A stretch of DNA of 64,000 nucleotides from Ketobacter sp964016105 (GTDB lineage Bacteria; Pseudomonadota; Gammaproteobacteria; Pseudomonadales; Ketobacteraceae). This document shows, piece after piece, positions 61,501 to 64,000 of this stretch. Where the stretch lies: contig CAXHEX010000002.1 of NCBI GenBank assembly GCA_964016105.1, forward strand, positions 248,001 to 312,000, written 5' to 3'. The notes under the pieces were generated by a model. The model made no database searches, was not told the origin of the DNA, and saw only the letters and a program-made list of their open reading frames with translations. A program made the translations under genes and the position numbers. Each line of letters begins with the position of its first letter. Position 1 is the stretch's first letter.

Positions 61501-64000
61501 AGTAACAGCAACTTGCCCCGCAACAAAACGTCATTGGCAAGATCGAAACCCGCCTCCAACATTTGCTCGGATAACACATCCAGCTGTTGTTGCTGCTCTA
61601 CCCCGTCCAGCTGCCTCAGATCCACAGTATCCAGCTGCCAATCAACCGTGTCATGAATCACCACAGTGGGGTTTCCTTCCAGGGCCTTGAAGTTGGATCT
61701 CAATACTTCGTGACGTTGAATCAGGCTACGGAACGCCTGCTCAAAAGCCGAAACATTAAGGTCCCCACTGATGCGCAACGCCACGGGCATATTGTAGGCT
61801 GCCGTACCGGGATCCAATTGATCCAACAACCAAAGTTGTTGCTGTACAAAGGACAATGGCAGTGGCTGACTTCGGTCAGCAACGGTAATTTCCGGTAACT
61901 GTAGCCGCGCTTCATCCCCCAAAGCCTTATCCAGATGGTGCGCGATATTACGTATGGTGGGTGCTTCAAACAGCGTGCGCAAAGGCAGCTTGACTTTAAA
62001 CTGCTTACGCAATCGAGATATGACCTGGGTTGCCAACAGGGAGTGCCCACCCACAGCAAAGAAATCATCCTCCACGGAGAGCGCATCCCGCTCCAGTACC
62101 CCTTGCCAGATAGCCAGCACTGCTTTTTCCGTTTCTGTTTGCGGTGCTATTAATGGTCGATCTTCCGTTTGAGTGGTATCCGGTGCCGGTAATAGATTTT
62201 TAGCCACTTTACCATTGGGGGTTAGTGGCATAGCTTCCAACTGCACAAAATAGGCGGGCACCATAAATTCAGGTAAATGGGTTTTTAGATAATCCCGCAA
62301 CGCTTGCTGATCTATTTGCGGCTCTGAACTTACTACATAAGCTACGAGCTGTTTGTTGCTGGTACTGTTATTCGTACTACTGTTCGTACTACTATTGGTG
62401 CTGTCATCGGCCCAGGCAACCACACAACTGGCGCTAATGGAATCCAACTCCCGCAGCAATGACTCAATTTCACCGGGCTCGATGCGAAAACCGCGGATTT
62501 TAACCTGGTTATCGATACGGCCCAGATATTCGATTTCACCGTCATCTAAATACCGAACTAAATCGCCCGTGCGATATATTCGCTGGTCCCCTTCCATAAA
62601 GGGATCTGAAACAAACTTTTGGGCAGTTTGCGCTGGGTCATTAAAATAACCAGGACCAACCCCATCGCCGCCTATGCATAACTCACCTGGCACGCCACGG
62701 GGTACTAACTGCAGATTATCATCAACAACATAGAGGCGAACGTTATCAATGGCTTTACCAATGGGGATATTGCTGCTGCCCAAACCGTGGGAAGCGATAT
62801 CGATAGGGTCAACCACATGATAGGTAGCAATATCTGCGCACTCCGTTGGCCCATAACTGTTCACCAACTTTGTATTATTGGATCTGAGCCAAGCCTTCAG
62901 GCGATCAATATCAATGGGCTCCCCACCCAGGAAAACGTAACGCAATGAAGCTAAATCCGCCAAGGTTTCAGCCTGCTCAACTAACGGGTAAAACGCATTG
63001 GGTGCGCAGTTAATCCAGGTTATTCCTTGTTGTTTCACCAAATGGATTAATTCATCGGGATCGTATTCATGACTGTCGGGCATTACCAGGGCAGCGCCAC
63101 TTAATAAAGGCGCGAACAGATTTTTCTGGGTTAAATCAAACCCCACGGCACTCACTAACAATACTCGATCAGATGGACTCATTTCGAATTGGCGACAATA
63201 CCAATTCTGTAAATTCACTTCTGCTCGATGACTGGCACCGGTGCCCTTTGGCTTTCCAGTGGAACCTGAAGTGTAAATCACATAGAGCAGGCTTTCCGGA
63301 CTGCCCAAAGCGGGTAATCGTTCACTGGATAAATCACTCCACTCTTGGGCCGCAGCCTCAAATCCTACAACCTTGCATGGCTGGTTTTCTATAGATTGCG
63401 CCAATGCATTTTGGCCAATGGCCAACTTGACCTGGGCATCCGCCAGCATATAAAGAATACGGTCTTCCGGATAGGAAGGATCAACGGGCAAATAAGTGGC
63501 ACCGGCCTTGAGTACCCCCAACACCGCAACCATTAATTGGGGCGAACGGGGCAGCATTACCGCCACTACATCATTAGCTACTACAGATTGGGATTGTAGA
63601 TAGCGGGCAAATCGGTTGGCTTCTTGCTCCAGTTCATCATAACTAAGTTGCTGAGGCCCGTGAATGAGCGCGATGGCGTCTGGAGTGGCATCCACTTGCT
63701 GTTCGAACAGCTGATGCACCGTAACCTGCTGGTCATAATTAACAGCGGTTTGATTTAAGCCCAGCAGGTGTGACCGATCTGTAGGGGACAACAGCGACAG
63801 TTGCTTAATCTGACACCCGGGATCAGTAGCCACAGACTCTAACAACAACAGATAATGGTTCACCAGCTGCTGGATAAAATCACGGCTAAATAATTCGGTT
63901 CGGTAGACCACCTCCCCTTTTATCACACCGTCCTGCTCCATCATGCTGAACTCAAGATCAAATTTGGAGACAATGTTGCCCATTTCCAGAGGTTCAAGTT
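58548..64000 (-). CDS. Non-ribosomal peptide synthetase (5' end outside window)
   Basis: The frame is open to base 64000 and the first visible residues are the C-terminal part of a condensation domain, so the ATG at 63983 is not the start. Numbering from that ATG, the order is: end of a C domain (1-75), A1 (80-590; TSGSTG near 237; code DLKNFGSDIK), T1 (Ser648), C (665-1100; HHMVSDG 839), A2 (1165-1690; code DPRHLGGQVK, with Lys2-like SHDPLLRD and HLTPAMGEVL), T2 (Ser1747), and an acidic tail ending DDDDFEELEL. The tail should dock to the TubC-type N-terminus of the next NRPS. Both A domains contain short amino-acid repeats from DNA tandem repeats. No starter module is visible. Confidence 0.95.
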   Translation of the reverse strand, partial: LEPLEMGNIVSKFDLEFSMMEQDGVIKGEVVYRTELFSRDFIQQLVNHYLLLLESVATDPGCQIKQLSLLSPTDRSHLLGLNQTAVNYDQQVTVHQLFEQQVDATPDAIALIHGPQQLSYDELEQEANRFARYLQSQSVVANDVVAVMLPRSPQLMVAVLGVLKAGATYLPVDPSYPEDRILYMLADAQVKLAIGQNALAQSIENQPCKVVGFEAAAQEWSDLSSERLPALGSPESLLYVIYTSGSTGKPKGTGASHRAEVNLQNWYCRQFEMSPSDRVLLVSAVGFDLTQKNLFAPLLSGAALVMPDSHEYDPDELIHLVKQQGITWINCAPNAFYPLVEQAETLADLASLRYVFLGGEPIDIDRLKAWLRSNNTKLVNSYGPTECADIATYHVVDPIDIASHGLGSSNIPIGKAIDNVRLYVVDDNLQLVPRGVPGELCIGGDGVGPGYFNDPAQTAQKFVSDPFMEGDQRIYRTGDLVRYLDDGEIEYLGRIDNQVKIRGFRIEPGEIESLLRELDSISASCVVAWADDSTNSSTNSSTNNSTSNKQLVAYVVSSEPQIDQQALRDYLKTHLPEFMVPAYFVQLEAMPLTPNGKVAKNLLPAPDTTQTEDRPLIAPQTETEKAVLAIWQGVLERDALSVEDDFFAVGGHSLLATQVISRLRKQFKVKLPLRTLFEAPTIRNIAHHLDKALGDEARLQLPEITVADRSQPLPLSFVQQQLWLLDQLDPGTAAYNMPVALRISGDLNVSAFEQAFRSLIQRHEVLRSNFKALEGNPTVVIHDTVDWQLDTVDLRQLDGVEQQQQLDVLSEQMLEAGFDLANDVLLRGKLLLLEDHSVFVGAVHHMVSDGWSLNIMTAELMAFYQSALDGKSIHLPELEFQYVDIAAWQRNWMAGELLQSHLQFWKQQLNNDGQVLHLPTDFPRPKVQTNSGANLSTHLSADLMAELNQMAQEEGVTLFMILMAAYQLLLSKYSGQNHINVGTPVAGRDEVETENVVGLFINTVVVSTELSHGLSFRQLLKKVKETTLNVFAHQALPFEKIVQELKPPRDSSRTPFFQVCLNLLNLPQEMESNSDLVIEPLPQDDNHNHAKYEMNLYASETTDHTMELVMVYNRDLFSENTVSRFMSDFVGLLSNLKQSLDQDIGAAIDGSSTVSFSDPIALAPQVSALDLFVQQANQQAEKTAIRHEGGEISYASLAGDSALLAGALKAKGIEPGDRVAIYAHRSPSLITAILAVLRAGAVFSVLDSAYPVQRLRDINEQLLPKFLLSTTELTPELNQHLVPESVTSSLLGCSSVDELLASDLAQPIDDGPHDVHDPAVIGFTSGSTGTAKGVVSNFASLSHFIHWYGDEFKLTVEDNFSLLSGLSHDPLLRDIFVPLSMGATINIPAADWLLDPQGFVNWIKERQITVLHLTPAMGEVLVSGSSTDEESVVLDRLKLMLFGGDRLATDLAQRASKMAPGCSVVNGYGATETPQVMAYHRWQAVDDDHTQTMDKVATSVGYVPVGKAIDDVQISIVDPKGNGLPPCHVGEIWIRTPYLALGYLDQSQAESGFIVNPVTQSLQTESLQTESLQTESLHTESVQDRIYKTGDLGRVNARGEIEFLGRVDDQIKIRGYRIEPREIESAITQSPVGSAAAVVLANDLRNEPCLVAYVVTELSQEEVTQQLRNTLRQQLPEYMVPALYIPIERIPLNANGKVQRRNLPNPAQFWSVKEYVAPRTEMETAIAAIWQSVLKIEQISVDENFFDVGGHSLLAIQIVSRVKERYDVEFTMRRLMEVASIEGMASYVENALWLREAGQSVGDEDADDDDFEELEL
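59256..59330. repeat. 15-bp minisatellite in A2 of the partial NRPS
   Basis: Three perfect head-to-tail copies of GGACTCGGTCTGAAG (59271-59315) are flanked by one diverged copy on each side. They encode repeated SLQTE just before the conserved RIYKTGDLGR motif of the adenylation domain. The length is a multiple of three, so the frame is kept. Confidence 0.9.
62358..62405. repeat. 12-bp minisatellite in A1 of the partial NRPS
   Basis: About four 12-bp units (consensus close to GTTCGTACTACT) encode a Ser-Thr-Asn repeat between two conserved beta-strands of the C-terminal A subdomain. The frame is preserved. Neighbouring A domains lack this insertion. Confidence 0.8.

Noticed and set aside
63900..63983. 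ATG at 63983 as start of the right-hand NRPS
   Set aside because: The frame is open to the window edge and the sequence on both sides of this Met is the internal SKFDLEFSM region of a condensation domain.
37055..64000. Firm assignment of the NRPS cluster as a siderophore pathway
   Set aside because: No TonB receptor, ferric reductase, Fur box, catecholate or hydroxamate enzyme is visible. MFS exporter and interface-like domains alone are not enough.
1..64000. tRNA/rRNA genes, CRISPR arrays, IS elements or prophage
   Set aside because: None was seen by eye; no transposase-like frames, no regularly spaced direct repeats with unique spacers.

Overview
The window looks like the chromosome of a marine-type gammaproteobacterium near the Pseudomonadales/Cellvibrionales/Oceanospirillales. 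The main reason is the TCA block, which has the Pseudomonas-like order gltA / sdhCDAB-sucAB-lpd-sucCD. I cannot name the genus. I see no tRNA, rRNA, IS element, phage gene or CRISPR array.

Layout: (1) 1-798 is the 3' end of an EAL-domain c-di-GMP phosphodiesterase; 827-1672 is an MGAT/DGAT-like acyltransferase. (2) 1790-13178 (minus) is sdhC-sdhD-sdhA-sdhB-sucA-sucB-lpd-sucC-sucD, closed by a hairpin with a U-tract. gltA (plus) diverges from it, ends at a UUCG-tetraloop terminator, and is followed by a beta-hydroxyacid dehydrogenase. (3) 15983-29286 (minus) is a tad/Flp pilus locus: flp, tadG-like, tadE-like, an unknown exported protein, a second mini-pilin, cpaB, rcpA secretin, FHA-tadA, tadB, tadC, DUF192, an FHA-TM-repeat protein, a TPR lipoprotein, a PP2C phosphatase and a tadE-like pseudopilin. 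A divergent Ser/Thr kinase gene sits at its promoter end. Kinase, phosphatase and two FHA proteins around one pilus suggest control by threonine phosphorylation. (4) 30635-36800 (minus) holds a 13-repeat MORN lipoprotein and an RND efflux pump with its adaptor. The pump carries a C-terminal module that aligns with ribosome modulation factor. (5) 37055-64000 is an NRPS cluster: type II thioesterase, MFS exporter, a divergent stand-alone condensation-fold protein, an EctB-like diaminobutyrate aminotransferase and two giant NRPSs. The upstream NRPS runs off the right edge.

In the NRPS line the partial upstream protein reads (C)-A-T-C-A-T plus an acidic tail. The 5508-residue protein reads TubC-type docking-C-C-A-T-C-A-T-C-A-T-C-C-A-T-TE. 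Four of the six adenylation domains share a pocket code of the form DLKN(F/V)GSD(I/V)K. One carries a Lys2/McyE-like code (DPRHLGGQVK). The last (DIWEMTADDK) closely resembles codes I recall for 2,4-diaminobutyrate, matching the adjacent aminotransferase. Two modules carry a second, divergent condensation-type domain right after a normal one. The product is probably a Dab-terminated non-ribosomal peptide that I cannot identify. Pocket codes were read by eye against the PheA frame and substrate links are recalled, not searched.
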